From Deinococcus metalli (lineage in GTDB: Bacteria > Deinococcota > Deinococci > Deinococcales > Deinococcaceae): a DNA stretch of 64,000 nt. The stretch spans positions 146,865 through 210,864 of the forward strand of contig NZ_JACHFK010000008.1 of assembly GCF_014201805.1 (NCBI RefSeq). The letters run 5' to 3'. A program made the position numbers and the translations under genes. Positions within the stretch are counted from its first letter, which is position 1. Each line of letters starts with the position of its first letter. The notes under the pieces were generated by a model that was given only the letters and a program-made list of their open reading frames with translations, was not told where the DNA came from and did not search any database. Shown piece by piece: positions 46,990 through 55,175 of this stretch.

Positions 46990-47664
46990 TCAGGTGTGCC
47001 GGTCCACGCCCACCTGCGGGCAGAAACCGCGCATGGAGCACGCTGCGCAGTCCGGCGTGCGCGCCTGGCAGACCCGGCGGCCGTGCAGGATCAGCGCGTG
47101 GTGCAGGAACACCCAGCGCTCCCGCGGGAAGAGTTTCTGCAGGTCAGCCTCCACGCGGTCCGGGTTGGTCTGCGCGCTGAGGCCCAGCCGCCGGGCCAGG
47201 CGGCCCACGTGCGTGTCCACTGCAATGGCGGGGTAGCCGTAGGCGTTGCTGAGGACCACATTCGCGGTCTTGCGGCCCGCGCCGGGCAGCGCCACCACGG
47301 CGTCGAAATCGTTCGGCACGTCGCCGCCGTGGCGCTCGACCAGCAGCCGCGCCAGCGCCGCCAGGTTCCGCGCCTTGCCGCGGTACAGGCCGATGCTGCG
47401 GATCAGCGGTTCGATGTCCTCCGGCGTGGCCGCGCTCATGGCGTGGGCGTCCGGGTAGCGCGCGAACAGGGCGGGTGTGGCGGCGTTCACACTGACGTCC
47501 GTGGCCTGCGCGCTGAGCACCGTGGCGACCAGCAGTTCGAAGGGCGTGGTGAAGGCCAGTTCGGTGCGGGCGTCCGGGTACGCGGCCTCGAGCGCGGCCA
47601 GCACCAGCGGAGCGCGGGTCCGGGCGCCGGCTGGCACGCGGGTGGTCACGGCGGAGCGGGTCAC
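46990..47664 (-). CDS. nth: Endonuclease III (DNA glycosylase / AP lyase)
   Basis: A 224-residue base-excision repair enzyme for oxidised pyrimidines. The helix-hairpin-helix LPGAGRKTANVVLSNA carries the catalytic Lys, VDTHVGRLARRLGLS the catalytic Asp, and the C-terminal [4Fe-4S] loop reads CQARTPDCAACSMRGFC (Cys-x6-Cys-x2-Cys-x5-Cys). The N-terminal 20 residues are a short basic extension. Deinococcus often has several Nth paralogues; which one this is cannot be told. Single gene, no special control seen. Confidence 0.95.
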   Translation of the reverse strand: MTRSAVTTRVPAGARTRAPLVLAALEAAYPDARTELAFTTPFELLVATVLSAQATDVSVNAATPALFARYPDAHAMSAATPEDIEPLIRSIGLYRGKARNLAALARLLVERHGGDVPNDFDAVVALPGAGRKTANVVLSNAYGYPAIAVDTHVGRLARRLGLSAQTNPDRVEADLQKLFPRERWVFLHHALILHGRRVCQARTPDCAACSMRGFCPQVGVDRHT

Positions 47665-47808
47665 GTCCGTAGGCTAGCGTGCTTCGCCGCGTCGTCCCGT
47701 TCTCACCTGCCACCTGCCCGAGGAGAGTGACGGGATGGTCAGGACATGCATAGACAGCTCATCCATACGAACTGTTAACGCGGGAAGGACGGTGTAACAC
47801 TCGCCAGT

Positions 47809-48192
47809 ATGATCAGCGGATTCCAGAAATTCCTACTGCGCGGCAACCTCATTGACCTGGCCGTCGGCGTGCTGATCGGCGCGGCCTTCGGCAAGGTCGT
47901 GGACACGTTTACTAAGGGCATCATCATGCCCATCATCGGGATCTTCGGGGGCGTGCCCAACTTCGATGCCCTGAAGTTCACCATCAATAAGAGCGAGTTC
48001 ATGTACGGCACCTTTCTCACGTCGCTGATCAGCTTCGTCATCACTGCCGCAATCATCTACTTCTTCGTGATCGTGCCGTTCAACGCCCTGATGGACCGCT
48101 TCAAGCGCGAAGAGAAACCCGCCGTCGCCGAGCCCAGCAACGAGGAGAAGCTGCTGGCCGAGATCCGCGACGCGCTGCGCGCACGTCCCTGA
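47809..48192 (+). CDS. mscL: Large-conductance mechanosensitive channel MscL
   Basis: A 127-residue channel that opens on membrane tension to release solutes during hypo-osmotic shock. It starts MISGFQKFLLRGNLIDLAVG, with the pore-lining helix LAVGVLIGAAFGKVVDTF and a second helix FLTSLISFVITAAIIYFFVI, then the cytoplasmic helix bundle. The length is normal. TAACACT lies shortly before the ATG. A strong hairpin (48212-48242) follows. Confidence 0.96.
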   Translation: MISGFQKFLLRGNLIDLAVGVLIGAAFGKVVDTFTKGIIMPIIGIFGGVPNFDALKFTINKSEFMYGTFLTSLISFVITAAIIYFFVIVPFNALMDRFKREEKPAVAEPSNEEKLLAEIRDALRARP

Positions 48193-48211
48193 ATCCGGCC
48201 TTCCCTGCTCA

Positions 48212-48242
48212 GACGCGCGGCCTGCACTGCAGGCCGCGCGTC
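48212..48242 (+). terminator. Terminator after mscL
   Basis: GACGCGCGGCCTGC (48212-48225) and GCAGGCCGCGCGTC (48229-48242) make a perfect 14 bp stem with a three-base loop, followed by GTGT. Confidence 0.75.
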
Positions 48243-48290
48243 GTGTCGGGCTATCCGGACAGCCCCACCACGCTCCTCTGTGCAGACGCG

Positions 48291-48296
48291 TAGCTT
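48291..48296 (+). promoter_or_regulatory. Leaderless -10 element of the PLP sulfhydrylase gene
   Basis: TAGCTT ends six bases before ATG 48303, with no ribosome site. Confidence 0.5.
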
Positions 48297-48302
48297 GAGC
48301 CC

Positions 48303-49553
48303 ATGACCGATCCTGCCCATGACCCCGCCCCCTGGGCCTACGAGACGGCCGCCGTCCAGACCGCCATTCCGCGCGGCCTGGGCGAGACCATCGGCTTTCC
48401 CATCCATGCCGCCGCCGCGTTCCAGTTCGACACGCTGGAAGAGGCGCAGGAGGAATTCCAGGTCAACGGCGGCCTGAGCTACGCCCGGTTGCAGAATCCC
48501 ACGGTGCGCGCCCTGGAAACCCGCGTCAGTGCCCTGGAGGGCGGCGCGGCGACCGTGGCCGTGGCGAGCGGACAGGCGGCCACCCTGACCAGCATCCTGA
48601 GCGTGTGCCGCGCCGGGGACCACGTGGTCTCCGCCGCGAGTCTGTTCGGCGGCACCACCGGCATGCTCACCAACATCCTGCCGCTGATGGGCATCACCGC
48701 GACGCTGGTGGACGGCACGCCCGACGCCATCCGGGGTGCCATGCGCGAGACCACCCGCCTCGTGTGGGCCGAGATGATCAGCAACCCCGCCGGGGACGTG
48801 CCGGATATCGCCGCGCTGGCCGACGTCGCGCACGGGCACGGCGCGCTGCTGGCCATCGACAACACCTGCGGCGGCGTGGGCTACCTGTGCCGCCCGCTGG
48901 AGCACGGCGCGGACATCGTGTCGCAGTCCCTGACCAAGTGGGCGGGCGGACACGGCAGCGTGATGGGCGGCAGCGTGACCGTCGGCACGCGGCACGACCT
49001 GAGCCGCACGCCCATCTACACCGACGGCGGCGAGCAGAGCCTCCTGAGGGTGCGCGGCGAGCACGCCCTGGCGTGGCGTCAGCGCTGGCTGGGCGCTCAC
49101 CAGATCGGCATGACGCTCGCCCCGCACTCCGCGTTCCTGATCGCGCAGGGTCTGGAGACGCTGGCCCTGCGCGTGTCGCGCGAGAGCGCCACCGCCCTGG
49201 CGCTGGCCCAGTGGCTCCAGGCGCACCCCCGCGTCGGGAAGGTCAGTTACCCCGGCCTGCCGGACCACCGCTTTCACGCCAACGCGGCGAGGCAACTGCC
49301 GCGCGGGCAGGGCGCCGTGCTGACCTTCGAGGTGCCGGACCCGTCCGCGTTCCTGGCGCGGGTGCGCGTGCTGCGCATCGCCCCGAACCTCGGTGACGTC
49401 CGCACGCTGGTCGTGCACCCGTGGACGACCACGCACGGCCGCGTGCCCGAAGCTGCCCGCCACGCGGCCGGCGTCACCCCCACCACCATCCGCATGAGCG
49501 TGGGCGTGGAAGACCTGGCGGACCTCCAGGCGGACATCGAACAGGCGTTGTAG
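48303..49553 (+). CDS. PLP-dependent Cys/Met metabolism enzyme, probable O-acetylhomoserine sulfhydrylase
   Basis: A 416-residue enzyme of the transsulfuration fold family. Residues around the PLP site are seen in SYARLQNPTVRALETRVSAL, ASGQAATLTSILS, LFGGTTGML, the Asp in AIDNTCG and the Schiff-base Lys in SQSLTKWAGGHG (about 213). ETIGFPIHAAAAFQFDT at the N-terminus is close to MetY/Cys3 proteins. Which of the family reactions it performs (sulfhydrylase, cystathionine gamma-synthase or lyase) is not settled; the symbol is left blank. It appears monocistronic. Confidence 0.85.
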   Translation: MTDPAHDPAPWAYETAAVQTAIPRGLGETIGFPIHAAAAFQFDTLEEAQEEFQVNGGLSYARLQNPTVRALETRVSALEGGAATVAVASGQAATLTSILSVCRAGDHVVSAASLFGGTTGMLTNILPLMGITATLVDGTPDAIRGAMRETTRLVWAEMISNPAGDVPDIAALADVAHGHGALLAIDNTCGGVGYLCRPLEHGADIVSQSLTKWAGGHGSVMGGSVTVGTRHDLSRTPIYTDGGEQSLLRVRGEHALAWRQRWLGAHQIGMTLAPHSAFLIAQGLETLALRVSRESATALALAQWLQAHPRVGKVSYPGLPDHRFHANAARQLPRGQGAVLTFEVPDPSAFLARVRVLRIAPNLGDVRTLVVHPWTTTHGRVPEAARHAAGVTPTTIRMSVGVEDLADLQADIEQAL

Positions 49554-49563
49554 TCGCAGAGAG

Positions 49564-49602
49564 CGGAGAGCAGAGGGCCAGATCGGCGCCCTCTGCTCTC
49601 CG
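49564..49602. terminator. Bidirectional terminator after the sulfhydrylase gene
   Basis: A perfect 14 bp inverted repeat, CGGAGAGCAGAGGG (49564-49577) and CCCTCTGCTCTCCG (49589-49602), lies between convergent stops. Confidence 0.85.
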
Positions 49603-49640
49603 GTCGTTCCTGTTTCGACCCTGCCGCGCGAAACCTGGTG

Positions 49641-50429
49641 TTACAGCCAGGCTTTCTTGCCGATCACGTATTCGCGTTCAAAGTCCGCGTCGGACTTGGT
49701 CAGGTAGATGATGCCCTCGACCAGGCCCAGCAGACCGATGGCGCCGCTCACCAGGCTTGCCAGCGGCACGGTCACGATCAGGCCCACGCCCAGCGTGATC
49801 AGGCCCAGCAGCAGCGCGAGGATCCACACGCCCACGTTCACGCCCAGCATGATCAGGCCCGGCGTGGTCATGCCCAGGTAGAACTTGTGCACGCCCAGGC
49901 TGCCCAGGATGATGCCCAGCAGGCCCGCGATCACCTTCTTCTGCCCCACGTCCCCGGACGAGATCGCGGAATTCACCTGCTGCATGGCCTGACGGGCCGA
50001 CGCGCCCAGCGAGTCGAAGTCGCTGCGGGGCTCGGCCGGCGCCGTGTACGGCCCCTGCGGCATGACCGGGTCTTTGGCCTGCGCGCCGGTGGCCCGGGAG
50101 ACCCAGTCGGTGTCGGCGGGCGCGGTCGGCGCGGCGCGCGGCGCGGGCTCGGGAATCCTCAGGTCTTCCGGCCATGCAGACGCCGCCTGGGGCGCGGGCG
50201 TGACGGGCGTCCCCACGGGCGACGTCACTGCGGGCGCCGGGCGGGGGGCCGGGGCCGCCTGAGGGGCGTTCATCACGTCGTCCACCCACGAGGGCGAGGC
50301 GGCGGGCGGCGTGGGGGCCGCGGCGGGGCGGGTGGGCGCCGTGGGCGCGTTCAGCACCTCGTCTACCCAGGAGGGCGCGCCCTGCTGCGGAGTCCGTTCG
50401 GGGCCACCTTTGTCGTCAGGGTTCGTCAT
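49641..50429 (-). CDS. TM2-domain membrane protein with repeated WVDxV linker motif
   Basis: A 262-residue protein. The N-terminal 130 residues are disordered, rich in Ala and Pro, and contain two copies of a short motif (SWVDEVLNAP at about 20 and SWVDDVMNAP at about 47), plus a looser third (DWVSRATGA near 107). A helix follows, then a TM2 domain (about 165-240) with KKVIAGLLGIILGSLGVHKF and two membrane helices, ending in EREYVIGKKAWL. TM2 proteins are of unknown function in bacteria. The repeated motif may bind a partner. Confidence 0.85.
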   Translation of the reverse strand: MTNPDDKGGPERTPQQGAPSWVDEVLNAPTAPTRPAAAPTPPAASPSWVDDVMNAPQAAPAPRPAPAVTSPVGTPVTPAPQAASAWPEDLRIPEPAPRAAPTAPADTDWVSRATGAQAKDPVMPQGPYTAPAEPRSDFDSLGASARQAMQQVNSAISSGDVGQKKVIAGLLGIILGSLGVHKFYLGMTTPGLIMLGVNVGVWILALLLGLITLGVGLIVTVPLASLVSGAIGLLGLVEGIIYLTKSDADFEREYVIGKKAWL

Positions 50430-50491
50430 GCCCCACAGTACGCCGTCAAGCGCCCGGCGGTTTCATCCTCCGAAAGAACGTGCCCGGGGGA

Positions 50492-51313
50492 TCAGGAAGC
50501 GCTCTGCCCACGCGTGCCGCGCGCGACGATCACTGGCAGCGGCACCGTGACCGCGCCGTCTGCGAATAGCGGCGCGAGCTCTGCACGGTGTTCCGCCTCG
50601 ACCCGCGCGCGGCTGTCCGGGCTGAGGGCCGACAGCGGCTGTCCCTCCAGCCCGGCCTCGATGTCCCCCCAGCGCTGCTCCACGTCCGCCAGGACATACG
50701 GAACGTCCGTCCGGGTCACAGTCACGTCCTCCAGCCCCGCCGCGACCAGCAGCTCACGCGCGGCGTCCAGGGTGGGAATCCGGCCCAGCGGTGGAAAGCC
50801 CGGCGTGACGCCGTGGGCGCCCAGGCGCCCGCGCCACAGGCCCGGCAGCGTGCCCAGCAGGCCCGGCCCGAACGACGAGTACAGCACCGCGCCCCCAGGC
50901 CGCACCACGCGCCGCCATTCCCGCAGCGCCGCGACCATGTCCGGGACGAAGAACAGGCCAGAGGCGCACACCACCACGTCGAACGACGCGTCACCAAACG
51001 GCAGGGCCGTGGCGTCCGCCTGCACGAAGGAGACGTTCTCCACGCCGGCTGCCCGCGTGCGCGCCATCCCCAGCATGCCGTCCGACAGATCGGTGCCCAC
51101 CACGCGGACCGTCCCGCTGGTCTTTGCCGCGAGCGCCAGGGCCACGCTGCCTGTGCCCGTCATCACGTCCATCACGTCCTGCCCGGCCTGGACGTCCACC
51201 TGATCCGCGACGAACTGTGCGGTCAGGGTCAGAAATCCCATCCGGTCGTATGAGGCCGCGAGGTTGTCGAACTGCCGCTGGTTGCGCTGTTCGTGCCCGT
51301 CTTCTGGCGTCAT
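50492..51313 (-). CDS. Class I SAM-dependent methyltransferase
   Basis: A 273-residue methyltransferase of the Methyltransf_11/UbiE-like group. SAM-binding motifs are VMDVMTGTGSVALALA (motif I, about 47-62), VVGTDLSDGMLGMART and QADATALPFGDASFDVVVCA (motif IV). EQRNQRQFDNLAASYDRMGF is a typical N-terminus. It is 28 bp downstream of the ATPase-TPR gene and probably co-transcribed. A broken relative of this gene sits on the other side of the ATPase gene (54449-54608). Substrate unknown. Confidence 0.9.
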   Translation of the reverse strand: MTPEDGHEQRNQRQFDNLAASYDRMGFLTLTAQFVADQVDVQAGQDVMDVMTGTGSVALALAAKTSGTVRVVGTDLSDGMLGMARTRAAGVENVSFVQADATALPFGDASFDVVVCASGLFFVPDMVAALREWRRVVRPGGAVLYSSFGPGLLGTLPGLWRGRLGAHGVTPGFPPLGRIPTLDAARELLVAAGLEDVTVTRTDVPYVLADVEQRWGDIEAGLEGQPLSALSPDSRARVEAEHRAELAPLFADGAVTVPLPVIVARGTRGQSAS

Positions 51314-51341
51314 GGTCCAGTGTAGACCGGCCTGGCCCAGG

Positions 51342-54300
51342 TCAGCGCTCCTGCGTCGTCCACAGGTCCAGCACCTCGCGGTGGTGGGGCAGCGCCCACA
51401 GGTCTTGCCGGGCCTCGTCGTCCGGCAGGGCGGCGGCCAGACGCTGCAGGCGGTGGTGCGCTCCGACAAGCAGGAGTCCGGCCCTGGGCTCACCGGCGGC
51501 CTGGAGCACCCGGATGCACGTCAGCCACACCCGCAGCGGCTCGTCGGCGCTGTCCAGCGTGCCGCCGGCGTCCAGAACCCCCAGGATGTCCTGGACGTGT
51601 TCCCGGGCGCTGGCCAGACCCCCCGCCGACAGCGCCACACGCGCCAGACCGGCCAGCGGCTCGCACGCCAGGTGCGGTTGCCGCAGCGCGCGGCGCAGTT
51701 CCAGGGCCTCACGGTATGCGGCCGACGCTTCGTCGGCGCGTCCCAGCGCGGCCAGGGCGTGGCCCCGCACGGTCAGGGCGCTGGCGACTTCCGCCAGCGC
51801 CCCCAGCCCGCGGGCGATGTCCAGCGCGTGGGCGCTCGTGGCCTCGGCGGCGGCGTGGTTCCCCTGGTGGTGCTCCAGCAGGCCCACGTACGCCAGCGTG
51901 TAGCCCTCGGCCCAGCGGTTGTTCCTGGCGCGCTTGAGTTCCAGGGACGCCTCGTAGCCGGCCCGCGCCGCCGCGTACCGGCCGGTGGCGTGCTCCACCA
52001 TGGCCACGTTGTTCAGCTCGTAACTCTCGGACACCCGGTCGCCCAGCGTGCGCGCGGCCGCCAGCGCCGCGTCCAGATGAACGCGGGCCGCCGCGTACCT
52101 CCCCAGCCGCAGGGCGCTCAGGCCGGCGCCCTCGTGGGCCAGCAGGCAGCCGCGGGCATCGGCGATCGCCTCGGCAACGGCCAGCGCGTCCTCGAACGAC
52201 TGCTGGGAGGCCGCGAACTCGGCCCGCGCGCTGGCCTGAGCGCCCAGACCGATCAGCAGATACACCTCGCCCCGCCGGTCGCCGATGGAACGCGCCTTGC
52301 CCAGCGCCCGGGCAGACAGCGCGGCGGCCTCGTCTAGGTCGCCGCGCTTGCGGGCCACACTGCCCAGGTTGTTCAGGGCATTGACCTCGGACTGCACGTC
52401 CCCCAGGGCCACGAAGAGGTCGAGGGCGGCCCGGTAGCTGGCGTCGGCCGCGTCCAGCTGCCCGGAGTTGTCTTCCAGGCTGCCGAGCGCGAGCAGGGCC
52501 CGGCCCTCGTGCCGACGGCTGCCGACGCTGCGCGCGGTGGCCAGGGCGCGCTCCAGCAGGGTCTGCGCCTCCGTGGCCCGGTCACCCTGGCGGTTGACGG
52601 CCACCCCCCGCAGGTGCAGCGCCCGGGCCAGCAGGATCTGGTCGCCCGCCGCGCTCGCCAGCGCCTCGGCGTGCTGGGCGGCCTGCGCCGCCGCGTCCAG
52701 ATCCGCGGTGCTGTTGGCATACCCGGCCTGTGCCAGGGCGACTCGCGCCCGGTGGGCGTCGTCCAGGCCGGCCGCCAGCGTCTCCAGGGCTGTCAGGTCG
52801 GCCCGCTCCTCGGCGCGCCGGCCCAGCACGCTGTACACCTCCTGGCGGGCCAGCAGCGCGCCGAAGCGTTCGGCGCCCTCGTCCGCCGGAATCAGGGCCA
52901 GCGCGCGGGTCAAGTACTCCAGGGCGAGGTCGTGGGCGTAGCGTCTCGCCGCGTCCTGGCCGGCCACGCGCAGGTAACGCCGCGCCCTGGGCTCGTCGCC
53001 GGCCGCCAGGAAATGGTGCGCCAGCGGCACCGCGATGGCGTCGGCACCGTCCCCGTACAGCGCTTCCAGGGCCTCGCCCACGTCCTGGTGCAGGTACGCC
53101 CGCTCGACCGCGTCCAGCTGGGCGTAGAGGTGGCGCTGGAACAGGCCGTGCCGGAAGCTGTAGCGGGCCAGCCGCTGCGTGCCGGCCCGCTCCAGGCCAA
53201 GGGCGCTGACCAGCTGGTGCTGCCGGTCAAGCGCTCCGCTGAGCTGACGTACCAGACCGCGCGCCTCGACCGAGCGCACCCGCGCCACGACCTCGGCCGT
53301 GAACTGCTCTCCCTCCACGCTGCCCACCGCCAGGGCCTCGCGCAGATCGGCACTCAGGCGCGCGACGCGCTCGGCGATCACGGCCTCGATCCGGGCAGGC
53401 AGGGTGTCCCAGTCGAGGTGGGCGCCCGGTGTCCAGCGGCCCTGGGCGTCCACGAGCAGATCACCGCGTTCCTGCATGGCCCGCAGCAGCTCGGCCACGA
53501 ACAGCGGGTGGCCGCTGGTGTGCGCGTGCAGCGCGTGCCGGAAGTCCTCGTCCAGCGCGTTGGGTTCCTGGTCGAGCAGGGCGTCCACGAAGGCGCGGCC
53601 GGAACGCTGACGGGCCGCGTCCAGATCGAGCGTGATGTCGCCGCCGTAGCGTTGCAGTTCGTTCACCGCGCCCTCCAGCGGGTGGCGCTCGCCGCCGCGG
53701 CCCAGCGCCACCTCGTCGGGCCGGTACGTGCCGATCAGCAGGATCCGGCTGCCCTCCAGGCGGCGGCCCAGCCGGAACAGCAGCGCCAGCGAGGCCGCGT
53801 CGGCCCACTGCAGGTCGTCCAGCACGATCAGCAGCGGCTGTTCGCGTGCCATGGCCAGCAGGACGTTGGTGTACTGCTCGAAGATCTGATCCTGGGTCAC
53901 GCCCTGGCGCGGACCCTCGCGTTCGGCCTGACGCCGCAGTTTCTCGGCCCACACAGCCTGGGTGGCGAAGGTGCCGATCTTGAAGACCAGATCGGCGCCG
54001 GGAACGAGCAGGCCGACCAGATCGGGGCCGAACTCGGCGATCGCCTTGCCCGACACCTCGAACAGGCGCTGCGCGCTGGTCTTGCTGTCGCCGAGCGCCC
54101 GGCTGGCAGCGGCCGCAGTGCCGGTCAGGACGCCGAGCACTTCCCGCAGGGGCAGGTAGGCGTCGCCCGCGCCGGTGCGCGCGTCGCACTGGCCGACCGC
54201 GCACAGCAGGTCCGGCACGCCCGCCTGCGCTTCGTGCAGGAACGCCTGCACCACGCTCGATTTGCCGCTGCCGGCCTCGCCCACGACGAAGCGGACCTGG

Positions 54301-54383
54301 CCCTGACCGCCCAGCGCCCGGCCCAGGGCACCGCTCAGGGCGGCGAGTTCCGGTTCACGGGCGACGACAGGGGACGTGGCCAT
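51342..54383 (-). CDS. Large AAA/STAND-like ATPase with TPR repeats
   Basis: A 1013-residue protein. Near the N-terminus is an AAA_16-type ATPase: Walker A VVGEAGSGKSSVVQAFL (about 32-48) and Walker B LLIVLDDLQWADAASLALLF (about 200-219), with the winged-helix-like middle. From about residue 480 onward are many tetratricopeptide-like repeats (RALGKARSIGDRRGEVYLLI and similar). The architecture matches MalT/AfsR-like sensor ATPases but without a DNA-binding HTH or other output domain. It is followed by a methyltransferase with a 28 bp gap. Start ATG 54383. Role unknown; likely scaffold or signal integrator. Confidence 0.85.
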   Translation of the reverse strand: MATSPVVAREPELAALSGALGRALGGQGQVRFVVGEAGSGKSSVVQAFLHEAQAGVPDLLCAVGQCDARTGAGDAYLPLREVLGVLTGTAAAASRALGDSKTSAQRLFEVSGKAIAEFGPDLVGLLVPGADLVFKIGTFATQAVWAEKLRRQAEREGPRQGVTQDQIFEQYTNVLLAMAREQPLLIVLDDLQWADAASLALLFRLGRRLEGSRILLIGTYRPDEVALGRGGERHPLEGAVNELQRYGGDITLDLDAARQRSGRAFVDALLDQEPNALDEDFRHALHAHTSGHPLFVAELLRAMQERGDLLVDAQGRWTPGAHLDWDTLPARIEAVIAERVARLSADLREALAVGSVEGEQFTAEVVARVRSVEARGLVRQLSGALDRQHQLVSALGLERAGTQRLARYSFRHGLFQRHLYAQLDAVERAYLHQDVGEALEALYGDGADAIAVPLAHHFLAAGDEPRARRYLRVAGQDAARRYAHDLALEYLTRALALIPADEGAERFGALLARQEVYSVLGRRAEERADLTALETLAAGLDDAHRARVALAQAGYANSTADLDAAAQAAQHAEALASAAGDQILLARALHLRGVAVNRQGDRATEAQTLLERALATARSVGSRRHEGRALLALGSLEDNSGQLDAADASYRAALDLFVALGDVQSEVNALNNLGSVARKRGDLDEAAALSARALGKARSIGDRRGEVYLLIGLGAQASARAEFAASQQSFEDALAVAEAIADARGCLLAHEGAGLSALRLGRYAAARVHLDAALAAARTLGDRVSESYELNNVAMVEHATGRYAAARAGYEASLELKRARNNRWAEGYTLAYVGLLEHHQGNHAAAEATSAHALDIARGLGALAEVASALTVRGHALAALGRADEASAAYREALELRRALRQPHLACEPLAGLARVALSAGGLASAREHVQDILGVLDAGGTLDSADEPLRVWLTCIRVLQAAGEPRAGLLLVGAHHRLQRLAAALPDDEARQDLWALPHHREVLDLWTTQER

Positions 54384-54448
54384 GAAAACACTGTATCCGG
54401 CGGCCGCCGCCAGACCCGCCAACATGTGGCACCGCGGCCGGCACCGGT

Positions 54449-54608
54449 CAGAGCATCGGTCCCTCCAGCATCGCCAGCCCCGGACGCGCTCCCACGGGAT
54501 CGGCCATGAACTGCGCTGTCCGGATCAGGAAACCATGCGGTCATACGACCCCGCGAGTGTGCCGAACTGCCGCCAGTTGCGTTGCTTGTAGCCGTCTGAA
54601 GTTGCCAT
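54449..54608 (-). pseudogene. Frameshifted and truncated methyltransferase relic
   Basis: Read on the minus strand from ATG 54608, the peptide MATSDGYKQRNWRQFGTLAG continues SYDRMVS and stops. It parallels MTPEDGHEQRNQRQFDNLAA-SYDRMGF of the intact methyltransferase at 50492-51313. Restoring one deleted base after ATG of DRM gives FLIRTAQFMADPVGARPGLA, matching FLTLTAQFVADQVDVQAG, then homology ends before motif I. So it is the 5' end of a paralogue with a one-base deletion and loss of the rest. It lies just upstream of the ATPase-TPR gene. Confidence 0.75.
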
Positions 54609-54646
54609 GACCCTCAATACGCAGCTGTCAAGGCCGCGTCGTGGGC

Positions 54647-55129
54647 TCACAGGCCGGGAATCGGCGCGGCCACGTCCTTGATCGGCTGACCACCGGCCGC
54701 CGAGTCGCTGCCGATCCGCGTGGTCGCGTCGTCCAGGGTCTGGATATCCGCGTCGCTGAGCTGCCCGGCCTTTGCCCTGTTCCCGATGGCCGTGAACGAC
54801 CCCTTGAGCTTGACGAGTTCCCCATCGAGCTTCTGCAGCAGCGGGTCGTGACTGTTATGTGCGACCTTCTCCGCGACATTGACCTCGTGAGCCGCGAACA
54901 GCAGGGCCAGTCCGCCCTTGGCGAAGGTGGCCGTGCGCCCGGCCGCGCCGCTCGCAAAGCGCCCGGCCCGGTACGGCGTGAGCACCCAGTGGTGGAAGGC
55001 GTAATACGCCGCGCCCAGGTGCGCCACGAAACGCGTCTTGTCCAGGATGGCGTGCGACGTGCTGAGTGGCCCCGCAGCGGCGGTCACGGCGGCCAGCAGG
55101 GTCAGGCGGCGAACGGTGGATGGAGTCAT
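54647..55129 (-). CDS. Secreted protein of unknown function
   Basis: A 160-residue protein. MTPSTVRRLTLLAAVTAAAG plus PLSTSHA is a Sec signal; mature part begins ILDKTRFVAHLGAAYYAFHHW. It then shows a hydrophobic stretch (AKGGLALLFAAHEVNVAEKV), a Lys-rich helix (LLQKLDGELVKLKGSF) and ends in IPGL. No known domain recognised; could be a small helical membrane-associated or periplasmic protein. The start is set by the signal peptide. It lies 47 bp from nadR on the same strand but is probably separate. Confidence 0.7.
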   Translation of the reverse strand: MTPSTVRRLTLLAAVTAAAGPLSTSHAILDKTRFVAHLGAAYYAFHHWVLTPYRAGRFASGAAGRTATFAKGGLALLFAAHEVNVAEKVAHNSHDPLLQKLDGELVKLKGSFTAIGNRAKAGQLSDADIQTLDDATTRIGSDSAAGGQPIKDVAAPIPGL

Positions 55130-55175
55130 GCCGGCAGCGTGAGCGTGGGCGCTCACAGGCACATGAAACGGGAGA

